Shown here piece by piece: positions 54,834 to 62,199 of a stretch of DNA of 64,000 bases (position 1 is its first letter; the number at the start of each line of letters is the position of its first letter). Made by a program: the position numbers and the translations under genes. This DNA is from JAAYUD01 sp963676865 (GTDB lineage: Bacteria; Bacteroidota; Bacteroidia; Bacteroidales; Bacteroidaceae): assembly GCA_963676865.2 (NCBI GenBank), contig CAXXSS010000001.1, positions 2,542,001 to 2,606,000 of the forward strand. The letters are read 5' to 3'. The notes beneath the pieces are model-generated. The model saw nothing but the letters and a program-made list of their open reading frames with translations. It searched no databases and was not told the DNA's origin.

Positions 54834-55202
54834 CTACTTGACATCGGAGTTTTTTCGTACCTTGATGTGATACTTCTCTTCAGCCAGGTCAATCATGCAA
54901 TCATAAACGTCACGGGCCATCTCTGCACGCTTCAGCTCAGATTCCAATTCCTTAATGCGCACTTTCAAAGAGGTGATGTCTTCTTCTGAAGAGACATCCT
55001 CTGTACCGGTTGTTACAGCTTTATCCTTCATATTTAATGGGAATGGTTTGTCTTCAAGCCCAAAGATACGAAGCCAATTCCGAATTGAACCTCTGGATAT
55101 ACCATTTTCTTTTTCAAGGGTATACTTACCCTTGCTTCCATGAAGGTAAGAGTTTAAAATCTCTAGACGAATCTGATCGTCAATCTTTTTATTATTTCTC
55201 AT
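54834..55202 (-). CDS. IS3-family transposase OrfA with -1 frameshift site
   Basis: From ATG 55202 (MRNNKKIDDQ) this is 122 aa. It has an N-terminal helix-turn-helix (LHGSKGKYTLEKENGISR) and a C-terminal leucine-zipper-like coiled coil (ITSLKVRIKELESELKRAEM). The codons CGA AAA AAC shortly before the stop contain the heptamer A_AAA_AAC, the classic -1 slippery sequence leading into orfB. Confidence 0.85.
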   Translation of the reverse strand: MRNNKKIDDQIRLEILNSYLHGSKGKYTLEKENGISRGSIRNWLRIFGLEDKPFPLNMKDKAVTTGTEDVSSEEDITSLKVRIKELESELKRAEMARDVYDCMIDLAEEKYHIKVRKNSDVK

Positions 55203-55893
55203 TTTTGAATAAGTTTGTGTCAACTTATTCAGTACATGTCACAATAAGTACCACGTCGGTGTGGTTAAAATAGTATCAGAATGTCGACGAGTATTCACTT
55301 CCCAAAACGCTCTGAAAACGGCTCAATATTACTATTTTAGATCAACGTAATCTTGCGTCAATGAGGATGTGCGTCTCGAACTCATCAGTAAAAGCCGGGA
55401 GGTTAATTGACACGGGGTACTCAATGGATGAGATATATTCGTCTATTAGCAAATCGGTCTCTCAGCTATCTGTAGCTTGTTGTTTAGACTTGTTCTAAGC
55501 AAAGGCCCGCTGAAAATAAGGACTCTACAGTATACTCTAGGGGCGATTTTCGGACCTTTTTTCGCTGGCGTTGTATACGGTGCACCGTTAACCTGCTGTG
55601 AGATAGTGCGTAATGGTGTCATACGGAGGTGGCAAAGGTTGAAATGCAGATGATTTCATGGTCTTGCAATGCAGCAATGAACTCTTACCACCCAAAACCA
55701 CGTATGTACCTAAATTTGTTGACGTCCATATGTTTTCAAAAAAACTTAAGGACGTCACCGAAAAAACTAACATACGACGATTTGCCCTATCCCGCACGCT
55801 CGAAAGTCTTTATTTATGTGATGTGCTATTAATAATACTTATGTTTAGCCCCCTAACTTTTACCGATGAGCCTCTATTTTCAAAGAAATTCTA

Positions 55894-55901
55894 TACTTTT
55901 G
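55894..55901 (+). promoter_or_regulatory. -7 box directly before the carboxypeptidase ATG
   Basis: TACTTTTG ends 4 bases before the ATG at 55906, so transcription would begin at or next to the start codon. No clear TTG at -33. Confidence 0.45.
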
Positions 55902-55905
55902 CGGC

Positions 55906-56838
55906 ATGAAAACAAAGAATCGAAGAATTATTATAAGTTTGCTACTCATTGTAGTTTTTATATATGCCGTGACTCGAATAGGTTATAATTGTTTCTTCTC
56001 TTCAAGGCATTCGAAAGCCAATATAGAGAAAGTGACTACTTCCATATCTCCAGAACAGTGGGCTGCTCAAACCCGTGCCGAAATCGCTTCCGACAAACGT
56101 ATGGCAGAGGCTATTTCGGCTGATGCTGCTATTGTGGTCGATCCTATTCATCAAAAGACTCTTTTTGAGAAGAATGCCGATCGGAAAGAATATCCTGCCA
56201 GCATGACTAAAATGATGACTTGTATTCTTGCAATTGAAAGCGGGCGTCTTGATTTGGTGGTTCCTGTTAGCCAACAGGCAAGCGATGCATCGGATACTTA
56301 TTTGTCCAAAGGCGATCGCCTTGTGATGTCCAATTTGCTTTATATGCTTATGCTATCGTCCAACAATGGGGCTGCTGTTGCACTTTCCGAATATTTATCG
56401 ACGCGTGGTGATAGCTTTATCAATAAGATGAATAGAAAGGCAAAAATGTTGGGCATGAATCACACTCATTTTGTAACTCCCAATGGCATGCATGCCCCCA
56501 ATCATTATTCTACCGCTCGCGATATGGCTCTGTTAGCTGCCTATTGTATGCGTAATGCCAAATTCAGAGAGTTTGTCAAGACGAAGGAGAAAAGAGTCAG
56601 GTGGCAGTTTCATGCAGGTAAAAATATACATTGTCGCAACGAAAACAAATTACTCGATTTGTACGATGGAGTCAATGGAGTCAAAACCGGTTATACCGAT
56701 ATAGCGTTAGGTTGTCTGGCTACTTCGTATGAGAAGAATGGCAAACGACTCATTGTTGTGGTGATGCATTCTAGTAGAGGGCAATTTCGTTTTCATGATA
56801 CGGTAAGACTGTTGGATTGGGCTAAGAAAAGATATTAA
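55906..56838 (+). CDS. D-alanyl-D-alanine carboxypeptidase (DacF/PBP5-like, S11)
   Basis: The 310-aa protein has an N-terminal transmembrane or signal segment (IIISLLLIVVFIYAVTRIGY) and the three active-site motifs of S11 peptidases: SMTK (S99, K102), SSN (151-153) and KTG (K260-G262). It trims the terminal D-Ala from peptidoglycan stem peptides in the periplasm. It lacks the long C-terminal amphipathic domain of E. coli PBP5, so it is held by its N-terminus. It lies right after repeat R3. Confidence 0.93.
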   Translation: MKTKNRRIIISLLLIVVFIYAVTRIGYNCFFSSRHSKANIEKVTTSISPEQWAAQTRAEIASDKRMAEAISADAAIVVDPIHQKTLFEKNADRKEYPASMTKMMTCILAIESGRLDLVVPVSQQASDASDTYLSKGDRLVMSNLLYMLMLSSNNGAAVALSEYLSTRGDSFINKMNRKAKMLGMNHTHFVTPNGMHAPNHYSTARDMALLAAYCMRNAKFREFVKTKEKRVRWQFHAGKNIHCRNENKLLDLYDGVNGVKTGYTDIALGCLATSYEKNGKRLIVVVMHSSRGQFRFHDTVRLLDWAKKRY

Positions 56839-56939
56839 AAGGTCTTTTGTACTTTTGCGTTGAGCAGGCTCTGTATCTGTTCTCTAGAATTTCTTGTTTG
56901 TTGAATTAACTTTCATTTTGTATTATTTTATCTCAATAG

Positions 56940-56970
56940 TTTGCATCGAAAGTATTTTTCTTTATTTTTG
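56940..56970 (+). promoter_or_regulatory. promoter of the lipoprotein gene
   Basis: TTTG at 56940-56943, 19 bases, TATTTTTG at 56963-56970: full consensus. The leader is about 80 bases. Confidence 0.75.
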
Positions 56971-57057
56971 CAGTATATTTTGAGCAGAGCATGCGTTTTG
57001 CTTCAATGTTATTTTTGTAACAAGCGTACATTTATCAACTTAAAATAATAACAGAAA

Positions 57058-57807
57058 ATGCACACAAAAAAATGTTTTGGAGGTGTTGCCTTAATTTTTG
57101 CGGCAGTCTCAATGTTGCTCCTTGGAGCTTGTAATGGAAAAAAATCTAATGCGGAAGCACAGGGTGTCGCTACTAAAACAGATTTATCTCAGCTCAAGAT
57201 AGGTGATTATTACTACAGTGATGGTAGTTTTTCTACCAAACAAGATTCTTCTAAAACTTGTGTTGGTGTTGTTTTCTCTCTTAAAACAACGCCTGGTCAG
57301 AAGAAACAAGGCTGGAGTCATGGTCAGATTGTGGCGTTTGCCAATGCCGGTGCTGGAGAAGAATGCGAATGGGGTACATTGGGTAAAGAACTTGGAGATC
57401 CCTTTGGCAAATATTCATGGAAGAATTGGAAGGCTGCCAGTAAGGTGGTGAACGGTTATGAATGTTCTCATGCTTTGAGTGTAGCCTCTTATAAAGCATT
57501 TAAGGCTGCTGCCAAATTCATGATTGAACTTCCGGCTGGTAAGACTAGTGGTTGGTATATTCCGGCTGTAGGGCAATGGGCCGAAATTGTAGTCAATTTG
57601 GGGAAAGCTGAGTTTAAAAAAGACGGCTCTTTCGATGCCCATTTGGCTTTGGGTAACTTGTCTATGATTGGATTGAAGAACCATTTTTATTGGACATCTA
57701 CCCAAGTGGACAAGAATCTGGCTTGGTATGTTGATTTCGCTACCGGTGTTTGCTCGGGCGATTCTAAAGATACTCGCAACAAGGTGCGTTGCGTTGCCGC
57801 TATATAA
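57058..57807 (+). CDS. lipoprotein with DUF1566/Fibrobacter-paralogue-like C-terminal fold
   Basis: The 249-aa protein has a lipoprotein signal (AAVSMLLLGACNGKK, lipobox LGAC). The mature part contains KIGDYYYSDGSFS, GWYIPAVGQWAEIV and the C-terminal YWTSTQVDKNLAWYVDF plus VRCVAAI, a pattern shared with DUF1566/Lcl-like and related C-type-lectin or FGE-like folds on Bacteroidetes surface proteins. Function is unknown; a surface ligand-binding role is inference. It lies 49 bases before the GH3 gene and could be co-expressed with it. Confidence 0.75.
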   Translation: MHTKKCFGGVALIFAAVSMLLLGACNGKKSNAEAQGVATKTDLSQLKIGDYYYSDGSFSTKQDSSKTCVGVVFSLKTTPGQKKQGWSHGQIVAFANAGAGEECEWGTLGKELGDPFGKYSWKNWKAASKVVNGYECSHALSVASYKAFKAAAKFMIELPAGKTSGWYIPAVGQWAEIVVNLGKAEFKKDGSFDAHLALGNLSMIGLKNHFYWTSTQVDKNLAWYVDFATGVCSGDSKDTRNKVRCVAAI

Positions 57808-57856
57808 AAGAAAATAAGACTTCAACGGAACTTTTTATACACAATAAACTAATAAC

Positions 57857-60196
57857 ATGATGAAAAAAATTTTGTACGCTATGGCTATGACTACTGTGGT
57901 GGCAGGTGCGGTATCTGCACAAAACAAAGTGAAGCCGTGTATTCCAGTCGATCCTGTTATCGAGCAGAAAGTAGAGCAGACTTTGGCAAAGATGTCGCTT
58001 GATGAGAAAATAGGGCAGATGTGTGAAATTACGATTGATTTAGTTACCGACTTTTCTAGCCCTAATGATTTCAAATTGAGCGCAGCAAAGCTCGATACGA
58101 TAATAGGTAAGTATAAGGTCGGGTCACTCCTCAATGTCCCGTTAAGCCTTGCCCAAACAAAAGAAAAATGGGCGGAAGCTATCCGGCAGATTCAGAAAAA
58201 GTCGCTTGCTGCCATGGGTATACCTTGTATTTATGGAGTCGACCAAATTCATGGCACGACTTATACTTTGGGTGGAACATTATTCCCTCAGCCTATTAAT
58301 CAGGCTGCTTCGTTTGATCGTAGCATTCCTCATCGTGTATCCGAAGTGTCGGCGTACGAGTCCAAAGCCGGTTGCATACCTTGGGTTTATGCTCCCGTTA
58401 TGGACTTGGGGCGTAATGCGGAATGGCCCCGTATGTGGGAGTCGTTTGGTGAAGATTGCTATGTGAATTCCGAAATGGGATGTCAAGCTGTATTGGGATT
58501 TCAAGGAAATGATCCTAATCATATTGATGAATACCATGTAGGTACTTGTCTCAAACATTATATGGCTTATGGTGTTCCTGTGTCTGGTAAAGATCGTACA
58601 CCTTCGTCGGTTATGGAACGTGATCTACGCGAAAAATATTTTATGCCTTTCATGAATGCTGCCCGTGCCGGAGCGTTGTCGCTTATGCCCAATTCTTCTC
58701 TCAATATGGGCATCCCTTTTCATGCCAATAAAACGTTGCTCACCGATTGGTTGAAAGACGGTCTCAATTGGGATGGTATGATTGTCACCGATTGGGCTGA
58801 TATCAACAATCTGTGTCTGCGTGATCATATTGCTGCCGATAAGAAAGAGGCGATAAAGATAGCTATCAATGCAGGTGTAGATATGTCTATGGTACCTTAT
58901 GAAGTTAGCTTCTGCGATTATTTGAAAGAATTGGTTAACGAAGGTCAAGTGCCTACGAGCCGTATTGATGATGCTGTTCGTCGTATTCTACGCCTAAAGT
59001 ATCGTTTGAATCTATTCGATAAGCCTGATTGGAATATCAAGAAATATAAGAAATTCGGTAGCAAGGAGTTCAGTGATGATGCTCTTCGTTTTGCTGAAGA
59101 ATCTGAAATATTGTTGAAAAACAACGACAATATTTTACCACTTAAGAAAGATGCAAAGATATTGCTTGCTGGTCCCAATGCCAATACGATGCGCTGTATC
59201 AACGGCGGTTGGTCTTACTCTTGGCAAGGAGATAAGGTTGACCAATGCGCTCAACAGTACAACACCATCTACGAGGCAATGTGCAATAAGTTCGGCAAAG
59301 ATAATATTACATTGCAACAAGGAGTGACCTATAACGAGAAAGGACAGTATTTTGAAGAGAATACCCCTGATATTGATAGTGCTGTGAAGGCTGCTCAAAA
59401 TGTTGATGTTATTGTAGCTTGTATAGGCGAGAACTCTTATGCCGAGACTCCTGGCAATCTTTCCGATTTAAGACTTTCTGAGAATCAACGCAATTTAGTT
59501 AAAGCGCTGGCAGCTACCGGTAAACCCGTTGTACTCATTTTAAATGAAGGTCGTCCGCGTATTATCGAAGATATTGAACCGCTATCGAAGGCTGTTGTCG
59601 ATATCTTGTTGCCGGGTAATTATGGTGGCGACGCTCTTGCCAATCTTCTTGCCGGTGATGCCAATTTCTCAGCTAAATTGCCGTTCACTTATCCTCATCA
59701 TACCAATTCGTTATGCACTTACGATTTTAAACCTTGTGAGAGTATGGGACAAATGGGGGGCAACTACAACTATGATGCTGTTATAGATGTACAATGGCCT
59801 TTTGGTTTTGGTTTGAGCTATAATACCTATAAGTACAGTAATTTTAAGGTTGACAAATCTTCGTTTACTTCTGCCGACGAACTCACTTTCTCGATTGATG
59901 TGACCAATAATGGCAGTCGTGTAGGTAAGGAGCCTGTTCTGTTGTTCTCCTCTGATTTGATCGCATCGATTTCTCCCGATAAACAACGCTTGCGTAATTT
60001 TGAAAAAGTAGAGTTGCAACCCAGTGAGACGAAAACCGTGACGATGAAACTCAAAGCCTCTGATTTGGCTTTTGTCGGGCTAGACAATCATTGGCGTCTT
60101 GAAAAAGGTGAATTTAGAATGACTTGCGGTGGTCAAGCTCTTATGATTAATTGCATGACTACAAAAATGTGGGATACTCCCAATATTGCGGAATAA
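57857..60196 (+). CDS. GH3-family beta-glucosidase
   Basis: The 779-aa exported enzyme (signal ILYAMAMTTVVAGAVSA) has the GH3 N-terminal barrel with VDQIHGTTYTLGGTLFPQ, and the nucleophile Asp312 in MIVTDWADINN. It also has the GH3 C-terminal alpha/beta domain (ILLAGPNANTM, ACIGENSYAETPGN) and a C-terminal fibronectin-III-like domain (FSIDVTNNGSRVGKEPV). It resembles BglX-type periplasmic enzymes that cut beta-glucosides. No linked SusCD is present, so it serves general oligosaccharide degradation. A second ATG follows one codon after the first. Confidence 0.94.
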   Translation: MMKKILYAMAMTTVVAGAVSAQNKVKPCIPVDPVIEQKVEQTLAKMSLDEKIGQMCEITIDLVTDFSSPNDFKLSAAKLDTIIGKYKVGSLLNVPLSLAQTKEKWAEAIRQIQKKSLAAMGIPCIYGVDQIHGTTYTLGGTLFPQPINQAASFDRSIPHRVSEVSAYESKAGCIPWVYAPVMDLGRNAEWPRMWESFGEDCYVNSEMGCQAVLGFQGNDPNHIDEYHVGTCLKHYMAYGVPVSGKDRTPSSVMERDLREKYFMPFMNAARAGALSLMPNSSLNMGIPFHANKTLLTDWLKDGLNWDGMIVTDWADINNLCLRDHIAADKKEAIKIAINAGVDMSMVPYEVSFCDYLKELVNEGQVPTSRIDDAVRRILRLKYRLNLFDKPDWNIKKYKKFGSKEFSDDALRFAEESEILLKNNDNILPLKKDAKILLAGPNANTMRCINGGWSYSWQGDKVDQCAQQYNTIYEAMCNKFGKDNITLQQGVTYNEKGQYFEENTPDIDSAVKAAQNVDVIVACIGENSYAETPGNLSDLRLSENQRNLVKALAATGKPVVLILNEGRPRIIEDIEPLSKAVVDILLPGNYGGDALANLLAGDANFSAKLPFTYPHHTNSLCTYDFKPCESMGQMGGNYNYDAVIDVQWPFGFGLSYNTYKYSNFKVDKSSFTSADELTFSIDVTNNGSRVGKEPVLLFSSDLIASISPDKQRLRNFEKVELQPSETKTVTMKLKASDLAFVGLDNHWRLEKGEFRMTCGGQALMINCMTTKMWDTPNIAE

Positions 60197-60236
60197 AATA
60201 TAGGTGACGAGGTTTACCTCGCAGTCTAGTTACATA

Positions 60237-60271
60237 AAAGGCACTCCAATCTCAACGTTTGGAGTGCCTTT
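60237..60271 (+). terminator. terminator after the GH3 gene
   Basis: AAAGGCACTCCAA pairs perfectly (13 bp) with TTGGAGTGCCTTT around a 9-base loop. A smaller CGAGG/CCTCG hairpin lies at about 60208-60221. Confidence 0.88.
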
Positions 60272-60582
60272 GCTTTGTGGGTTGACGCAAATAGAAAAAT
60301 CTGTCTTTACCATTATTACCAATCTACGTATGACAAGCAATATTGGAAACTTGTCTTTTATACTATAATAGAGCAAATGTGTTTCTAAATATGGCCCAAA
60401 TAGGGTATGGAGCGGTATACGCTGTCATTGTGATCTTGGTCTTAAATAGCGAAATAGATTATTGGATAAGAAAATCTTTTCTTTTATCATTTACATGAAT
60501 TATAGTTCCTGCAAATTTTAATCATTGAGCAATTTATGGCTAGCCTTTTTAATTGTGTTGTAGTTTTTTCTGAAGAGAGTCA
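60272..60582. other. spacer without recognised gene
   Basis: About 310 AT-rich bases between the GH3 terminator and the end of the convergent AraC-type gene. No ORF, repeat R segment or RNA gene was recognised. Confidence 0.5.
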
Positions 60583-61014
60583 CTAAAAAGCGGTAAGAGT
60601 GTCTTTTATATTAGTGGGGTAAGTTCTAATAGAAAGGATCCTTTTTTGCACAATAAAATTAAGTGGAGATGTGCCCTCTATGCGTTGAAAAGCTGAGAAA
60701 AACACACTACGGGAAGTATAGCCACTTTTGATAACAACTTCTGCCACATCATATTTTCCTTCTAGTAATAATTTCTTTGCATATTGTATTCTATAATTGT
60801 TTATTACAGAATGGAAATTGCATTTGTAATATTGATTAATAATATTTGAAAGATAAGTCGTATTTGTTCCGACTTCCATGCTAAGCTTTATTAAAGAAAT
60901 ATTCGGTTCAAGAAATATTTTTCTGACTTCAAGATAGTCAATAAGTCTATTACGAATTTCATCCATTCTTATATCCGTCATGGATATTTGTTTTTTTTCT
61001 TTAGCGCTGTTCAT
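60583..61014 (-). CDS. short AraC-family regulator (HTH domain only)
   Basis: The 143-aa protein consists of little more than the AraC double HTH: ISLIKLSMEVGTNTTYLSNI for the first and YDVAEVVIKSGYTSRSVFFSAF for the second, followed by EGTSPLNF. It lacks a sensing domain. Similar HTH modules form the C-terminal part of Bacteroides hybrid regulators, so it may be a stand-alone output module or a fragment. It is on the same strand as the LytTR/LytS pair, with its own promoter 200 bases upstream. Confidence 0.85.
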   Translation of the reverse strand: MNSAKEKKQISMTDIRMDEIRNRLIDYLEVRKIFLEPNISLIKLSMEVGTNTTYLSNIINQYYKCNFHSVINNYRIQYAKKLLLEGKYDVAEVVIKSGYTSRSVFFSAFQRIEGTSPLNFIVQKRILSIRTYPTNIKDTLTAF

Positions 61015-61218
61015 CTGTTCTTGTTTTGGGTCAGGTAAAATCGTTTGTTTTGATATGGGCCAACGAACTTATTTAACAATTAGTGGTATAATTAGATTAC
61101 TGTATTTTTTGCAATGTAAGTATATATCAAATCAATTCATTTATTGGATTGACTTTTTCTAGAAAACGTTTTATTAGCATAATAATTTTAAAAGGTCTAT
61201 TCCTATTTCCTTGTTATG

Positions 61219-61249
61219 CAAAGTTACACTCTATGATTTTTATTTGCAA
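61219..61249 (-). promoter_or_regulatory. promoter of the short AraC gene
   Basis: On the minus strand, TTTG (61249-61246), 19 bases, TAACTTTG (61226-61219). It implies an untranslated leader of about 200 bases, long for a regulator gene. The rest of 61015-61373 has no gene. Confidence 0.65.
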
Positions 61250-61373
61250 ATATGATTTCCTTCAATCTGGAGTATTTGGTAAATTGGTATGATTATCTGT
61301 ACCAAAATAGAGATTAATTGGTAGATATTTTTTTTGTTGGTATTAATGAGAAACAGGATTTTATTCCTTTACA

Positions 61374-62123
61374 CTAAAGATTATTGAAGCGATCTATCAA
61401 TTTTTTTCTGAAAAAGCGACCTACCGGAATATTCTCTATTTGGTCAAAAGGTGGAAAAAAGTGGCACTTGTTATCTATCACCTCGATTAAATAATTGATA
61501 TTGATAATATATGATTGGTGTATTTGTATAAACGAATGATCAAAATTGAGAATCATTTGATTGTTTACTGAACGTTTTAGTCCAATAGGACGCGACTGTC
61601 CGATTATTATTACCTCCCAGATACGGCGCTCGCTATTATATTGAAAAAGTCCTATATTATTAATTTTTACTACTTTAAAATCACTAGTATTAGTGTATAG
61701 CAGGAACTTCTTTGCGTATGGTAGTTCTTCTTCGTTCCTGTTCAATAGCTCGTTTTTTGCTCTTCTAGTGGTGCAGCGATCTATGATGTTCTTCAACTCT
61801 GTTTTTTCTATTGGTTTTATTAGAAAATCAAAAGCCTCTTTTCTAAAAGCTGGTAGCATATATTTATCATAGGTAGAGTAGATTACGACATCGCACGGAT
61901 TGTCATTAAGTGGATTCATTTGCTCTATAAATTCTAAACCTGACATATCTGGTAATTCTATATCTAGAAAAAGGAGCTCAGGCTTTTTTTCTTTTACCAT
62001 TTTTAATCCTTCATTACCAGTTTCTGCTGTACCTATTACATTTGTGTTTTGATATTCTTGTAGTCCTCTTTCAAGTGCTTTTATAGCAATAGGATCATCA
62101 TCAATAATTGCAATTTTTATCAT
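61374..62123 (-). CDS. LytTR-family response regulator
   Basis: The 249-aa protein has a receiver domain (IAIIDDDPIAIKALE, phospho-acceptor Asp in LLFLDIELPDMSG, Lys in FLIKPIEKTEL) and a C-terminal LytTR DNA-binding domain (LNFDHSFIQIHQSYIININY). It lies 76 bases downstream of the LytS-like kinase on the same strand and is its cognate regulator. Output genes are unknown; the adjacent AraC gene is a candidate. Confidence 0.94.
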   Translation of the reverse strand: MIKIAIIDDDPIAIKALERGLQEYQNTNVIGTAETGNEGLKMVKEKKPELLFLDIELPDMSGLEFIEQMNPLNDNPCDVVIYSTYDKYMLPAFRKEAFDFLIKPIEKTELKNIIDRCTTRRAKNELLNRNEEELPYAKKFLLYTNTSDFKVVKINNIGLFQYNSERRIWEVIIIGQSRPIGLKRSVNNQMILNFDHSFIQIHQSYIININYLIEVIDNKCHFFPPFDQIENIPVGRFFRKKLIDRFNNL

Positions 62124-62199
62124 ATTTATGTTAGAATAATATAGATAATTTTATACAGCTTTTATCTAAATATTTTTATTATGCTTTTGTTGTATCGGT

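Larger units (their letters stand above)
53765..55236 (-). mobile_element. IS3-family insertion sequence (about 1472 bp)
   Basis: The ends share TGTACTGAAT followed by a GTTGACA-like stretch (plus strand at 53765; minus strand from 55236), so the inverted repeats are imperfect, about 20 bp, starting with TG as in IS3 elements. No convincing target duplication is visible (GTGG against TGTC). It carries orfA and orfB in -1 relation with an A_AAA_AAC slippery site. An additional GAGTTGACA/TGTCAACTC inverted repeat lies at ~53809-53863. It is inserted in repeat R3. Confidence 0.85.
52375..55885 (+). repeat. dispersed intergenic repeat R, copy R3, interrupted by two insertion sequences
   Basis: The repeat is in three pieces. 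52375-52537 holds the first arm (TTTTTCAGAACGTATTTCAA). 53619-53764 holds the GATATACAGCGAGAAATTCA hairpin block. 55237-55885 holds the inverted arm at 55263-55320, the middle segment shared with R2, and the TGACGTCC ... GGACGTCA block near 55720-55758. Without the insertions it is about 0.95 kb. Its right end stops just before the carboxypeptidase promoter. ORFs that appear in it share sequence with R1 and R2 but show no sign of being genes. Confidence 0.85.

Noticed and set aside
53761..55240. Target-site duplication of the IS3 element
   Set aside because: Flanking bases GTGG and TGTC do not match; the true ends or a deletion at one side are uncertain.
56852..56859. TACTTTTG box just after the carboxypeptidase gene
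   Set aside because: No -33 element and no gene close enough; the full-consensus promoter at 56940-56970 explains the next gene better.
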